This document shows, in pieces, positions 1 through 11,430 of a stretch of 64,000 nt of DNA. Within the stretch, counting starts at the first letter, position 1, and each line of letters begins with the position of its first letter. The position numbers and the translations under genes were made by a program. A model generated the notes under the pieces. That model did no database searches. It was not told where the DNA came from and saw nothing but the letters and a program-made list of their open reading frames with translations. The stretch is from Undaria pinnatifida (Eukaryota; Sar; Phaeophyceae; Laminariales; Alariaceae), in assembly GCA_012845835.1 (NCBI GenBank), contig JABAKD010000026.1:806001-870000 (forward strand), written 5' to 3'.

Positions 1-1830
1 CCTTGAGCTACGCCATGGCGTCGATGCCGAGTTTCACCCTCAACGTATTCTGTACGATGATAACCACATTGTCTCCCCCAGGGGGCACGATAAACGGCAT
101 AGTAAACTAGACTGGTCTTCATGGAGTTTCCATCGTTTAGTGGAGCAGACAAGATTGCGTTCCAAACGTACACTCCTGGCGCAAGGATGTCACCACACAC
201 ATGCTCAAGAAACGCCTACGTTAACACCGTTTATGTCACTCCTGGCTGTCCCCGCCGGGATTCTTCCAGCTCCTTTGAATATGCGGTAATGCCCGGACAA
301 AATCCATGAGGACGCTGGTCTCAGCAGCCGTGGAAGAACCGGATAAAGCGAGACGCCCCGCAACATGCTGCATCAGGGCCTCCAAGTGCGGTTCGGCCTC
401 CACCGTATCCACACTCGTATCTCCATTTCTACCAGGCTGTGAAACTGAGACACGCGCGTCTGAAATGGTGCTACAATCTCTACACCACTCCTGCATCGCG
501 GATGCCAGCAACTGCATGAGAACCGAGTGAAAACCTGTCGCTGCATTCTGCGGCCCAGCGCTGTGGGAAATCTGGTGCTTCATCGTCTCGGTGAGCCCGT
601 TATCCACTGTCATCATCGTCGGCCGCGGCAGGCGAAGGTGCACGTAGATGGATTCATTCTGCGTAGACGCTTCAGACGCAGGAGGTTCGGTCTCCGTAAT
701 CGCCGCTTTTAAGGCGATCTTGTACGGACTAGCTCGAGGGGTGACAGATATTGGGGATATGATGGTGGTTCTGCCCCGTTTATACTGAACGGGTCCGCTT
801 GTGGACAGCTGCTGCTTCTTGGGGGTCTGGTCGTGTCTCTGGTCTTAGACGGTTCTCCCCGCCTTACCCTGTTGGCTTTGGGAGCAGTCTTGTTGTTTGC
901 GACCTTGCTTGCCACATACAAAAAGCCGGTGTTGTCGTACCGGCCGGGTTCGCTCTGCTTTCACACCAGCGGCCTTGGCACTCTCGCGTGATTCATGCTT
1001 GTCAGCAGCACTTCCCTGCGGCGTGGTCCCCGTAGCAGCCACCGAGCTAGCGTCACGTCGCTTTGACGTTTGCCGGCGTGCTGCATAGTTGGCCCCAATT
1101 ACATCTTGGTCCCGTTGCCGCTGGGCAACAATGCTAAACAGTGCGTCAGGGTCATTCAATACGCGATCGAATCACAGCTTCCTTTACACCTTGCGGCGGG
1201 ATTCGAGTGCCTCAATTCCCGGTGCTATCGCCTCCACCAGCACGTTCTCATGCGTTAGCGCGTACTGCCGACCGTCGAGCTTCATCAGCCTCGTGAGCCC
1301 GCTGTCAGGAAGGAATTTCCGCACGGCACGTTGCTATTTAGCAGCACGCTCGCATCCATCCTAAGGACACGTTATACCTGGTTTCACAAATCCTCATTAC
1401 TCGTCTGCTGCATATCAACACCAGCAAACGTTTGAGCCCTTGCATTTGATCTTCCTCGGAGAGGTCGACCCAGGGCTTGCCATTGTGAAACTCATCATCT
1501 GTCATCATTTGGGTCGCCGAATCTACCAGCTCTTCTCGCCTCCTCGCGAGCACCCGGTCTCCGCCGTGTAGGTTTGTGCTATGCATCTGCCTCTCATACT
1601 CCCAGCAGGCAACAAGAAATTGACGCATATCTTCGAAGGTAGCCGCATCACAACCCGACCTAGATGGGCCGTCTCCTTCTATCGTTATCTTGCCTTCTGG
1701 CGTCAGCCAACCACCGGCTCGGCCTCCACCTGTGTGGCTACCCCTACTTGCAGAATGGACTCGGCCAGCGCCCTTCGGTCGCGCTCCTCCTGCCGCTGTA
1801 GGGTCTCCCATTCCGTTCGGCTGGGTCCCA
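1..1830 (-). pseudogene. Gag-protease remnant of an LTR retrotransposon
   Basis: Three minus-strand open segments (1338-1811, 845-1159, 236-643) run in the order expected for a gag polyprotein. The first has the charged, helical character of gag, with a stretch reading QFLVACWEYERQM. The second ends in LFVCGKQGRKQQDC, which has the spacing of a CCHC zinc knuckle (C-x2-C-x4-H-x4-C) but with the first Cys and the His replaced, so it is a decayed knuckle. At the window start a short frame (about 100 down to 10) contains NTLRVKLGIDAMA, resembling the stretch just after the retropepsin of Gypsy-like elements. Stops and frame changes separate the parts. The rest of pol would lie left of the window. 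Known: gag packages element RNA. Inferred: Gypsy-like affiliation, which is weak; a Copia-like source is not excluded. Confidence 0.45.
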
Positions 1831-1859
1831 ACACCAACATGTGAACCAGCGCTTTCCGG

Positions 1860-3240
1860 CCTTTGAAAAGCAATGGTGACGATATGGGCAGTTAGCAGAA
1901 ATTACCCAATTTCAATTGAATTGTACCGACTCACGCGACCGCGGGTCCGGTGGTATCACCTCCGAGGACTTCCCCTGGCAGGCTCTGAGTGCGTTTGTCC
2001 ACAATGCAACAGTTCGTTTGTTATTAAACGGTGAAGTACCATGCTATCGGTCATGGGCTTTCCCGTTCATATCCCAAGATCCCACAAGAAACGCAAACAG
2101 TGACAGTGGAATTCCCCAAAACAATGTATGCAACCATTACATGCACGGTAAAATGCCCAATGATACGACCACAGCGGTACAACTGAGCATGTCGCCCCCA
2201 ATTGTGGGGACTACTGGTATAGAACGATTGTGCGTACACCCGGGGCGTACCGTGTATATCCTAGACAAGCTCCCTACCCGGCATCAGAGCATTCACTTTG
2301 CACGTACCTGCTACTAGTCATTGGTAGTAACGAGGGGCGACCTCAATACCTACAATAGTAGTCAAACCATGCGATGTAGAGTGCCTACATAAACCAGAGA
2401 GGCACATACATGAAGGAAAAAACCGCAACAGCCTATCTGATCATGTGGCGGAGGTGAACTGAACGAACCAACACGTACAAGAATCTACGCTGTGTGCTAA
2501 GCACATATACATATTGTTTAAACTCGGTACTCGTACTGCCGCTTGCTGTAGCAGCGGCAGCGGCAGCAGAAGCCCAAACTCGAGCACAAGAAGCGGTGGT
2601 ATCTATCGCCTAAAAATGCAGCAGTGATTTCGTTTCGCAGTTAAAACCACGGTATTTGCAGTAGGGCTTTCTCTTACACCTTCCGCATGGTGGGCCTGAC
2701 AGTCTAATTCGAAAAACGTCTCAGGGCCGCGGGCCAGAGAAACAAACCGTTGCACTTAGGGCTCGGGCGCCTTATAACGCAGAGGGGGGGAATGAGGAGC
2801 GTGACAGACTCCGTCAACAGGTCAAACACCTAAAGGTATCAAGCCTCTGCGTTGTCGGTTCTTGTGCTTTTTTGTCATTACTGCTTTTTCCTCTGAAGAC
2901 ACTCTAAGAATAAAAAATGATACCGGTATTCTTTACCCAAACGTTACTCCTCAAAGAAACCCGAAACGTCTAAACTAGGGAAGAAACGAACTCATTTGTC
3001 ACAACAACAGATGCCTTCCCTCAAAGAAACTAAACAGTCCCGATATACGAGAACAATACAGCCCGACCTCACAACAATCCCCTTACCAAGGCCCTTCATC
3101 CTTGCATGTATCGAAACGGGGAACGTCGGGGAACGTCGCTACGTAGTGCGTATTAATTGCTGTTATCAGCCTGTTACGTGCATGTACCGTGCACTTTCTT
3201 TCCTTTATGCAATAAAAATCAACATAGGCGTGCTAGTTCT
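1860..3240. other. No recognisable feature
   Basis: Moderate-complexity DNA with only short ORFs on both strands. I saw no retroelement motif, tandem repeat or RNA gene. It may be the 5' leader or LTR of the element at 1-1830, but no second copy exists in the window to prove this. Confidence 0.5.
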
Positions 3241-3254
3241 TCCATGGTCCCTGG

Positions 3255-3490
3255 TTTGGGTTTCACTTCCGCGAAAGAAGCAGTATATCAATTGAAGAAG
3301 ACGAAAGAGTGGGGCTCGACCCCCCCGGATGCGTACGCCTTCCCCACCTCATAAGAAGGCAGCGGGAGGAAAGAGGTGGAGGAGGGGCCGCTCCCTTCCT
3401 TTCCCCTTTCACTTACGCCTCCCCCACCCACACAACGAAACGCGGTCGACCTACCTACTGGTCGGCTCCGTTAGTGAGATGCCACTTTTC
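3255..3490 (-). repeat. YR-L terminal repeat B2
   Basis: This segment is a direct copy of 4868-5145 (B1). Shared landmarks are the GGTTTCACTTCC/GGTTTTACTTCC start followed by CGAAAGA and a TATA stretch, the GCGTACGCC/GAGTACGCC block, and the GTCGACC/GGTCGAAC block ending near GTTAGTGAGA/GCTAGTGAGA. It forms the outer 3' end of the element in minus orientation. Confidence 0.75.
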
Positions 3491-3499
3491 TTTGGATTT

Positions 3500-4490
3500 T
3501 TGTGTGCAAACCGGAGGCCCGTTCACTCCGGACTCCGGAATTGCTAAAACAGCCAAGGAGTTCCTTTTCCAAAGGCCCGTGTGATCGGGGACTTACTCGA
3601 CCCACCACCACTGTTGTGTGCTTTCGCGTGGGTTTTCCGTTTCTCACGCCCCGCTCATGTCGGGAACCCCCCATCATTGCTAAACAATTGATGATACCAC
3701 CTTGATTTCGTTTCTAACGGCCGGTGCGGCCGGCAAAATCACCGCCAGTCGACCACGACCTTAATCGTGCTTTCTGGTGGTCTTTCCGTTTCTGACGACC
3801 CGCTCCTGTCGGTGACCCACCTCGATTGCCAAACGATCATGGACGTGGTGATTTCGGTTTCTAACGCCCCGCTCGTGTCAGGGACCCACCTCGACTGTTG
3901 GACGATCATGGACGTGGTGAATTCCGTTTCGAACGCCCCGCAGAAACCCCCACCATTGCTAATAAACGATTCATGATACCGTAATTCCGTTTCTAACGGC
4001 CGGTGCGGCCGGCAAAATCACCGCTAATCGACCACGACCTTAGTCGTGCTTTCTGGTGGTCTTTCTGTTTCTGACGACCCGCTCCAGTCGGGGACCCACC
4101 TCAACCGCCAAACGATCATGGACGTGGTGATTTCCGTTTCAAACGGCCCGCTCATATCAGAACTATGCCACCACGGACCGACCACTATGTGCCGGTGCTT
4201 TCGGATAGTCCTGTTTCCAACAGCCCGTTCATATCGGGAACCCACCACGATTGCTAAACGATTATTGAGTGTGATGATTTCCGTTTCTAACGGCCCGTAC
4301 GATCGGGATTATGCCATCACTAATCGATCAACATCTACGCATGCTATTGGGTGGTTCCGCTTTAAACGGCCTGTGCGATCGGGAACCCACCACGAAGGCC
4401 AAACGATTAGTATGTAATTATTCCGTTTCAAACAGTCCGTGCGATCGGGATTATGCCATCACTAATCGACTACTGTGTCCTTTCCCTTTC
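3500..4490. repeat. Hierarchical tandem repeats between A2 and B2
   Basis: A block of about 280 bp starting at TAACGGCCGGTGCGGCCGGC (3717) recurs at 3997. Each block is itself made of ~80-bp units with CCGTTTCTAACG, CCCGCTC, GGGACCCACC and AAACGATCATGGACGTGG in order; degenerate units continue to ~4450. The GGCCGGTGCGGCCGGC core is a potential hairpin. The corresponding interval in YR-R (37681-37850) holds about one unit only, so the array expanded in this copy or contracted in the other. No coding potential. Confidence 0.75.
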
Positions 4491-4544
4491 GTTTCCCCAT
4501 CCACCGTGGAATTTTGTCGGGAGGGTGGGCGAGAAAAGAAACAA

Positions 4545-4870
4545 CTTGACGACTCCCTGACGTCCCTTGTCTTCTGCCCCGGTCCATTACAGCTCGAGCA
4601 AGGCCTCGCCCGTTAGCTACATAATCTTGGCTGTTCGCTGCACCGACGATTACCCGTTTTACACCGCCCTACAGTTGCTTGTTGGTATCTGACCTCTCGA
4701 TATTATGCTTCTCGTAATTTTCCAGAACTTAAATTTCTCTGTAATACCCCGTACCAAACATCCCACTACCCGACATTGGAAACCCCGAGATTTTCCCGTT
4801 ATTCTGCTGTCCATATTTCTACCCGTTACCCCAAACACTAGATTGCCCCGACGACAACCTTCCCTTTTGG
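4545..4870 (-). repeat. YR-L terminal repeat A2
   Basis: About 325 bp aligning as a direct repeat with 11100-11430 (A1). Shared runs include CCCTGACGTCCCTTGTC, TTGCTTGTTGGTATCTGACC, ATTGGAAACC and GACAACCTTCC. Scattered substitutions show that the two repeats have diverged. It joins B1 without a gap at about 4870. Confidence 0.8.
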
Positions 4871-5145
4871 GTTTTACTTCCACGAAAGATGCTATATACT
4901 ATGAAGACGAAATGGTGGGGGGGAAGGGGGGGAGAGCTGTCCTGCCCACGCCCCCCCAAGGACGAGTACGCCTCCCCTACCTCCATATAAAATAGAGGGG
5001 GGGAGTAGGGGGAGTAGAGGCCGCTCCCTCTTGGTACCCTCTTGCTTACGCCTCCTCAACCCACACAAACAAAACGCGGTCGAACAACCTACCGGTCGCG
5101 CTCCGCTAGTGAGAAGCCTCCTCACCCGAGACCGCGATTCCCCCC
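4868..5145 (-). repeat. YR-L terminal repeat B1
   Basis: Internal copy of the B repeat, directly after the recombinase ORF and directly before A2 in element orientation. See B2 at 3255-3490 for the matching landmarks. The B1-A2 junction is the diagnostic part of the split direct repeat layout. Confidence 0.75.
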
Positions 5146-5274
5146 ACCCCTCCGTCCGGTTGCCTCCTGACCGTTTGGGTTCCGGTAGCAGTTCCTTAAG
5201 CGGTCGTTACATTACCGGGGAGAGGAAACCTATCCCATTCCGCGCTCCATCAAGTCCCCTGTCTCGGTTGTCTC

Positions 5275-6368
5275 TCACACTCCCGTGCCCCGTTCTCCAA
5301 CACCTCTGACACCCAAACCGGGTCCTACATATTTGCAGCAACGTACACCACGAACGAGTCTGAAGACCACACTCCTTTTTTCTTTATTACCTTTTTCCTT
5401 TACCCCTCTAAACGCCAGTCTCCTTGTCCCTCCGCCTATCCTCCCCGAAGGCAACGAGAATTCTTCTGGAATCAGTCTCGCCCCCGCCCCCCTCTCCTCC
5501 TCTCTCCACCTCTCCCCTACGCTTGCTATGCCATCCCTCAAGCATTGGATTGCCCGTCCCCTAGACCAAACCTCCGAATCATCCTCTCCCCTGAGTGACA
5601 TCAAGGGTGTTTTTTCCCTTGAATCCCCGTTACCGCACAACCTAAAACGCTCCACTGAAAGACCCGCATCCCTCTTTCTCCTTCGCCCCTACGCCCTGTC
5701 CTTGTTCTCACCAGTACCGCACCCTTTCTCCTTTGGTCCCCCTTCGATCTCCTGAACCTCACCTCCACTTTATTTGATTCGTGTATTTTTCGTCTTACTA
5801 ACTGCTCGTTATCTCTGACGAACGACACATCCCGCCTTCTTAAACAGTACACTTTATGGAACACCACTATTTCCTTGACAAACAACTCTGACGCTCGCAA
5901 CTTAAAAAAATACGATAGCGTTAGACCAATCCATAACACCCTCCCGCCTACCCCCCATGCCTGAGAGCTCTCCTGCATCTTCGTTACCATCCCCCATGCC
6001 AACGGCCTTCTCACTTTGTGCTGAATATCATTTCTTATGTGCGCCCTCTGGATACCTTGCCTGACAGATCTGATCAACGGGTTACTCAGGGGCACTGATA
6101 GCCCCAAGAACTGCCCATGGTAGAAATTGATCACCACCAACTTGCTTACTATTGTTGACTCCTTGATCCCTTTCCCTGCGCAACAGTATCTCGCAATCTC
6201 GACCAATTCCCTTACCAGCTCCATATCGCCCATGTCTTTCCACAGCCGGCACCCGTTCCCTGCAAATGACCGCCAGCTCACCCACATCCTGCAATTCTCC
6301 TCGTAAGTCCTGCGAGTCGAAGCAGCAACTCTTCCGAATGCGTATCCTCTCGTAACACCTCCGATCAA
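5275..6368 (-). pseudogene. Tyrosine recombinase of YR-L (broken)
   Basis: Two overlapping minus frames (5601-6368 and 5275-5655) together cover a phage-integrase-type recombinase. The N-terminal SAM-like helical domain shows ASTRRTYEENCRMWVSW. The first catalytic Arg sits in YFFKLRASELF, followed by RRRDVSF and a beta-hairpin VEVRFRRSKGDQ. The HxxR box appears as LPSGRIGGGT, with Pro where His is expected; YR-R has the same Pro. The GRWSSDSF..VYV segment with the nucleophile Tyr is present at about 5330-5370 but in a shifted frame. The enzyme would integrate a circular DNA intermediate of the retroelement. The copy is inactive because of at least two frame changes. Confidence 0.8.
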
Positions 6369-6643
6369 ATGAGTTTATCCCCCGTTCCCAACTCCTGCAC
6401 CTGCCAAGCGATTTCAGGACATTCTGCATTCAGTTTCTCGAGATTCTGGCCCTCTTGCCACCTGGTCAGGCAGTCTGCCAAGCTATTATCCACCTCCCGC
6501 ACATGCCCTGCATAAAAGCACCACCCTCGCCTTGCTTCCAAAGCTCCCATTATCCTCATCGACGCGCCTACCCTCGCTTGCTTCTTCCCTCCCCCGTGGC
6601 AACTCCTCACCCAGGCCACCGCTGCTTCATTATCCGCCCTCAT
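6365..6643 (-). pseudogene. RNase H domain of YR-L
   Basis: A 92-residue open segment with MRADNEAAVAWV near its start (acidic Asp in a DNEAAV context) and HVREVDNSLADCLTRWQ near its end. The latter matches the VDN-x-x-AD-x-L-[ST]-R block seen at the end of RNase H in DIRS-order and related retroelements. It lies just upstream of the recombinase frame, as expected for that order. The equivalent in YR-R has an in-frame stop just before the second block. Role: degrades the RNA of the RNA/DNA hybrid during reverse transcription. Confidence 0.75.
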
Positions 6644-7117
6644 CAGAGCTGCTTCTTCTCATCGGAGCGGCCTCTCTCCCTTCGTGTCAATCGTGACGTA
6701 CGCCGTCATCACCGTTTCCATTACTCACGAGCAGGTTGATTGCAATCAAATTAGCTACGCCCCGCCCCCCTTTTGCCGTTTGTTTCTGCACCAGTTCCGG
6801 CAGATCGAAAATCCGGTACACCCCGTCTGTTACTTATTCCCTCTATTGCTGCCAAGGACGCGTCCGAAAATCAATGTCCTACTCAGCCGCTTCTTAACGA
6901 ATGTGAAAAACAGTGCTGTTATCCTCTACCCCCCGTACCCTCCCCCTCCTCCCCAAAAACCATCTCCACCACCCCACATCAGCCATGAATTTACACGACA
7001 GTCGTAAAACCCGCCTCGCTTCTGCCCGCATCCTGTACTTGCCCCACACTTCCCCCCCCCGGCCCGGTCTGCCCCACTAACGTGCAGATTAGAAAGCTGC
7101 AGCAGCTTACGGAAAAT

Positions 7118-8609
7118 CTACCGTCCGGGCCGGATCACAAAGGAAGCGTGGTGCAACTTCCCCGCTAATATTAGCACCTCCCGAACCGTTGCCGACCGCC
7201 GCTCCGTCGTCCACTCTGCTACTCGCGCGCGCAAGTCGCTAACTTTCCGTGTCGGCAGGGTAATGGTCATACTGTCTGTGTCGATGCCGTACCTAAAAAC
7301 CTCTTGATGCGTCGCCCAGCCCGTCACCGTTTTACTCGATTACAGTGGCTCCTCCCCCTCGGAGGTCTCGCCCATAGCCTGATTATGGATGAAAGCTAAG
7401 GGTCGTGACAATTCCAAAACACCGCGCCCCCTCCGCATCACACTAGATTTCTACCGAAATTAAATCGCCCACAAACGCCGGCTCGTCGCCCCCCGCCCCC
7501 TCCGCTGTTCTCACGATACTCTTTGCCGGCTAACCGACTACTGAGCGCCCTGTTTTCTGCGCCACCGGCAGGTACTCCACTGCGCGGTCCCCGGCCGAAG
7601 AGAACAACGCGGCAGCTCTCGTGGTATTACGTTGCGCATGTTGCATCGCAGCCGTAATAACTCCCCACCACCACGGACTGCCCCTCCACCAAAGCTGCAA
7701 CCGCAGATCGAGCAAAAGGAACTCCCCCAACACGTGCCCGAAAACCTTGGATCCGTCAGAGTCCACTGGAATCGGCCTGAACGCATTTTTCGCATCCAAT
7801 TTTTAAATGAAAATTCGCGCTCGATCCTCGAACTTGACCCTTAGCCCGAGAACCATGTACCACATCATGCATCACCCCCGCCAGCGCCCATGTCGGAATC
7901 TCATCCGAAACTGTCGTCGAATACACCGACCCCCCCCACACACTCCCGTCCTGTCTCTGTGCTCGCAAGTTATGTCATGGATCACTCTTATCTTTTCCTG
8001 CTCTTCCACTACCCCGACCGGTGACACCAGCAATCCTTCTTCCTGCCCCGCCTGTTCCTTCGGGAAAAATATCGCACGGCCACTCGAAACATCCGCAACC
8101 GCCTTTTCCCACAATGCGACGTGAAACTTCTGTGCGCTTGAATGGTTTCCGTATGCGAGCTCCTTCATCAGGTTTCCACCGGGTTGCACGTCGATTGGCA
8201 TCCCTACGCGCGCTACGTGCCTCCAGTTATCTATTCCCGGATATTGGTGTTTGTCCCTGAAGAACGCTTGCACGCGCTCCGGGTCCAAATAGGGCGCAGT
8301 CAACGACCCCCCCAACCACCGCACTGCCTGTCCCCCCCCCCTGCCCCACATTCCCCCCCCCCTCCCCTCGGAAATCCGCGATAATACTGCCCCTGCGGTC
8401 GCGGCTGAAGCTCGCATTGAGCTTGTCGACTTCGTTGACTCCCCAAACACCCTCCCCAATAATCCTTGTGCAACCCGCCAGGGCTTCTGCTCTTTTACGC
8501 GATGACCGGATATCGCACCTGAATCTGACACAACAACCGATCCTGGAGGAGTCGGCTCCACCATTTGTCCCAGTGCCCAAAACGGATCCTCCGCCGCTGC
8601 CCTTGACAA
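7118..8609 (-). pseudogene. Reverse transcriptase of YR-L (fragmented)
   Basis: Three frames carry the RT. The segment at 7872-8609 has FFRDKHQYPGIDNW and ends in KIRVIHDIT, the R-x-I-x-D block near the start of RT. The segment at 7530-7799 begins MDAKNAFRPIPVD, equivalent to motif A with its catalytic Asp. The segment at 7118-7327 has TVREVLILAGKLHHASFVIRP, the thumb/connection block typical of DIRS-like RTs. The palm YxDD box falls at ~7445-7470 and reads FVGDLISVEI followed by a stop, so the first catalytic Asp of the pair is lost here. Frameshifts separate all three parts. Compared with YR-R the same frames are broken at different places. Confidence 0.8.
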
Positions 8610-10948
8610 TGTCGCCTAAAGACTGGCGTCCGTAGCTCGCCTGGTTGGCACCGCCGCGCCCCGGAGCCCGTACCCCCCGTTCGCGTCTCCCCTCCCTCCC
8701 TCCCCCCTTCCCGGTTCTCCCACCTGACATCATCTCCTCCTCCTCCCCCCCCCCTGTTCCGCTTTCCCGACCCGCCTTCCGCCTTCGGCAGAAACGCACC
8801 CTTCGAGTTTTTGTAACCACCTTCGTGCCGATATCTGCATGGCATCCCCTCCTTTCGCATCTGCAGGCATGCCCCGAGTTCTTCGTAGTCGCGGCATGTT
8901 CGGTCATGTGCCCCTTCCCCCCCTCCTCCTTCCTTCCCCCCCTTCTGTCCTCCCCCCCCTCCCCACAACCCCCCTCCCAACCTAACCCGATACCCCCATC
9001 CGCCTCCTTCTCCTCCTCCCACCCCAACACCTTCCGCTCCTTGTTCGCCCCCCCTCATCCTCACCCCACCCTCCCGACGCCCCGGTCTCGATTGCCCCCT
9101 CCCCTCCCCCCCCCGATCTCTTCCTATACCCCCCGGCGGTGGGCTCCTCTGCGTACCCTACGTTCGCCAGGTAGATGGGTGCCGTTGTAACCCATGCATG
9201 GGTTCGCATGAAAAGCGGTAGTGGTATCGGGTATACGTCACTTCGACCCGGGAACGTCCCGACCTCCTGCTCTATCATGTGCGCCTGCCGAGGTACTTCC
9301 TCCGTCCACTCCTGGAGATATTTGTTGAATCATTGGACGAGTTTGCCCCTCGATAGTTCTGATAGGGTCACCCGTGTTTTCTGCACCTGAAACGCCCTCA
9401 TCTCTTGCGTTACCGCACGAAAGCGCCCCACCAGCTTGTCCGTCCGTCCGAGCGATGCTTGTCCGTCCCGAAAGCTTTATTTTCCGTCCATCACGTACTT
9501 CATGAGGTGTGTTAGCAACAGAAATACGGCCTCCACCTTGTGGTCTAGGGATACCTGCGCCGTCCCTCCCCCGAAGCCAAAATGGTCCCTCTGGGAGAAG
9601 TTACGGACATAGATGTTGCTCAGTCCTGCTATCTGCTGGGCACGCTCTCCCCCAATGATGAAACCTCCCGTGACCGTGCTCATCGCCTCCACTTAATGGA
9701 ACGGTCGTACCTTCCACTCCCCGCGTAGGGACGCCCGGACTACCACCGTGCTGCTACCCTTCCTCAACAATGTCCCCGTCAGGGATGGCTTATAGCATTC
9801 TTCCCGACCCCCCGCACCACCCCCCCCTCCTCCCCCCGCCCCTCCCCCACCCTGCTCCCCTGACGAAAAACGCTAACACCCCCCACACACACCACGGCGG
9901 CTCGTTGCTATATGAAATGCCGCTCCCGTCTCGCCAGCCCGTGCCCGGTTCCTGACACCGTTGGTGTTGCAACCTCGTCCAACTCATATGCCATGCCCCC
10001 CCCCCCCCCTCGCCCCCACTGCCCTACGGGCGCTCCCAAGTGGTTCAGTCTCTGTCCTGACCGTTCTAACTCCCACTCGCGCAAATTCCCGAAGTCCCCC
10101 CTGTCTGACTGTTGCTGCTGACTGCTTGACTCTTGCTGCTGCTTCCAGTTTGACTGCTTTTGTCGCGGGCTCACTGCACCTACTGCACCTCCTGTCGAAC
10201 GTACGCCACCTCCCCCTGTTCTGGTCCTCACCCTTGCTGCTGCTGCTGCTGCTGCTGTGGCGTGCCCCCGCCATGCGGCTGCTGCGTTGGCCAACCCTGC
10301 TTTTGCTGTTGCCGTGATGCGTCCTCGCTCAGCTGTTACGGTGGCCAACCCCACTGCTGCCGCTGCTGTTATTGGTGTATCTCCCCCCCCCCCCCCCCAT
10401 TGCCGCCCCTTGTTGCTGTGGTGCCTGGTCTTGCTGCAGCTGCTGTTGTGCGCCCGTGTCATACTGCCCCTGCGGTGTCCACACTTGCTGCTGATTCTGC
10501 AGCGCTCCTACCGGTCCACAGGGCGCCTGTGGTGGCCCGTTTGAAACCGCCAGCTGGCTGTAATCCCGCCCCGCCACTGCCTCCTGCTGATACGAACTCC
10601 TCCCACCTGCCGATGGGGTGCCTCCGGATTCCGCTCGGGGAAACGTTTGGTGACGTTGCGGGGGTGGGACATGTTGGGCGGGGTTGGTTTGCTCGCGGTG
10701 GTCCCTAGCTGAACCCCTTTCTTCTCTGCCTGGCGATGTGCAAGTATCCCTACGCGACCCGTGCCCCCCTCTACACAACCGCTATAGTCTCCGTCAAGCG
10801 CTTGTGATTCAACCTCCGGGAGCTGCACGCTTCTACTGGACGACGCGCTTACGGCTGCGGGCGTATTTCCGTGTACTGCACCTTCTTTCACGCTCCCGGT
10901 TGCTCCGCTTCCCGAGGTCGATCTCTGCGTTGGGCCGGGGCCTCCCAC
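8495..10948 (-). pseudogene. ORF1 (gag-like) of YR-L
   Basis: The upstream half (9908-10948) encodes Gln/Ala/Gly-rich low-complexity protein, caused by (CAG)-like runs. The middle (9477-9692) has GGFIIGGERAQQIAGL and NFSQRDHFGFGGGTAQVSL, conserved with YR-R at 32700-32870. The C-terminal part (8495-9064) has CRDYEELGAC then MPCRYRHEGGY, a possible CCCH-type zinc-binding segment also kept in YR-R with one Cys replaced by Tyr. G/C homopolymer runs break the frame repeatedly. A structural, nucleic-acid-binding role is inferred from its position; there is no sequence proof. Confidence 0.6.
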
Positions 10949-11099
10949 AAGATTGTCCAGCTCTTCGTCCTGTTGTTAATTCGGGGTGAGGTCCTCCATC
11001 CTTGCTCGTTCCTCCCGACGACTGCTGCTCTCGACGATGCTCACCTTCCAGCACAGAAACACACAAAACAGAAATGAAACAGAAAAGGAAAAAAAAAAA

Positions 11100-11430
11100 C
11101 TTAACGACCCCCTGACGTCCCTTGTCCTCTGCCCCGGTCCTCTTCAGCTCGTGCAGGGCCTCACCCGTTAGCTTTTTCTTCTTGGCCATTCGCTGCACCG
11201 ACGATCCGTCGCTTCACACCGCTCTACCGTTGCTTGTTGGTATCTGACCTATCGATCTTGTTTTTTCACAATTATCCGGAACTTTCATTTTCTCCATAAT
11301 ACCCTGTACCCAACATCCTGCACCCTACATTGGAAACCTTGAGGTATCCCGTTTCTCTCTGGTTCTATATTTCTACTGGTTACCCCCAAACACCAGGTTG
11401 CCCCAAAGACAACCTTCCTCTTTCTGTTTT
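11100..11430 (-). repeat. YR-L terminal repeat A1
   Basis: The 5' terminal repeat in element orientation, a direct copy of A2 (4545-4870). Its outer border touches TTTTCTTACATTAACTCTTG, the tail of interspersed family X. YR-R has the same X tail at the same border. Confidence 0.8.

Larger units (their letters stand above)
3240..11430 (-). mobile_element. YR-L: tyrosine-recombinase retrotransposon with split direct repeats
   Basis: An ~8.2 kb minus-strand element with the order ORF1, reverse transcriptase, RNase H, tyrosine recombinase. This order is that of the DIRS order of retrotransposons. Its ends are not LTRs but split direct repeats: A1 (11430-11100) before the ORFs, then B1 (5145-4870), A2 (4870-4545) and B2 (3490-3240) after them, all in one orientation. 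This arrangement is known for PAT/Ngaro-like members and differs from the inverted termini of DIRS1 itself. A homologous copy, YR-R, lies inverted at 30745-38155. All ORFs are broken. Between A2 and B2 the element carries ~1 kb of hierarchical tandem repeats absent from YR-R. No target duplication is expected for this class. Confidence 0.85.

Noticed and set aside
8645-9190. 181-codon Pro-rich plus-strand ORF
   Set aside because: It is the antisense of the gag-like ORF1 of YR-L in a C-rich stretch.
10160-10708. 182-codon Cys-rich plus-strand ORF
   Set aside because: It is antisense of the CAG-rich ORF1 region; the TGC runs give artificial Cys.
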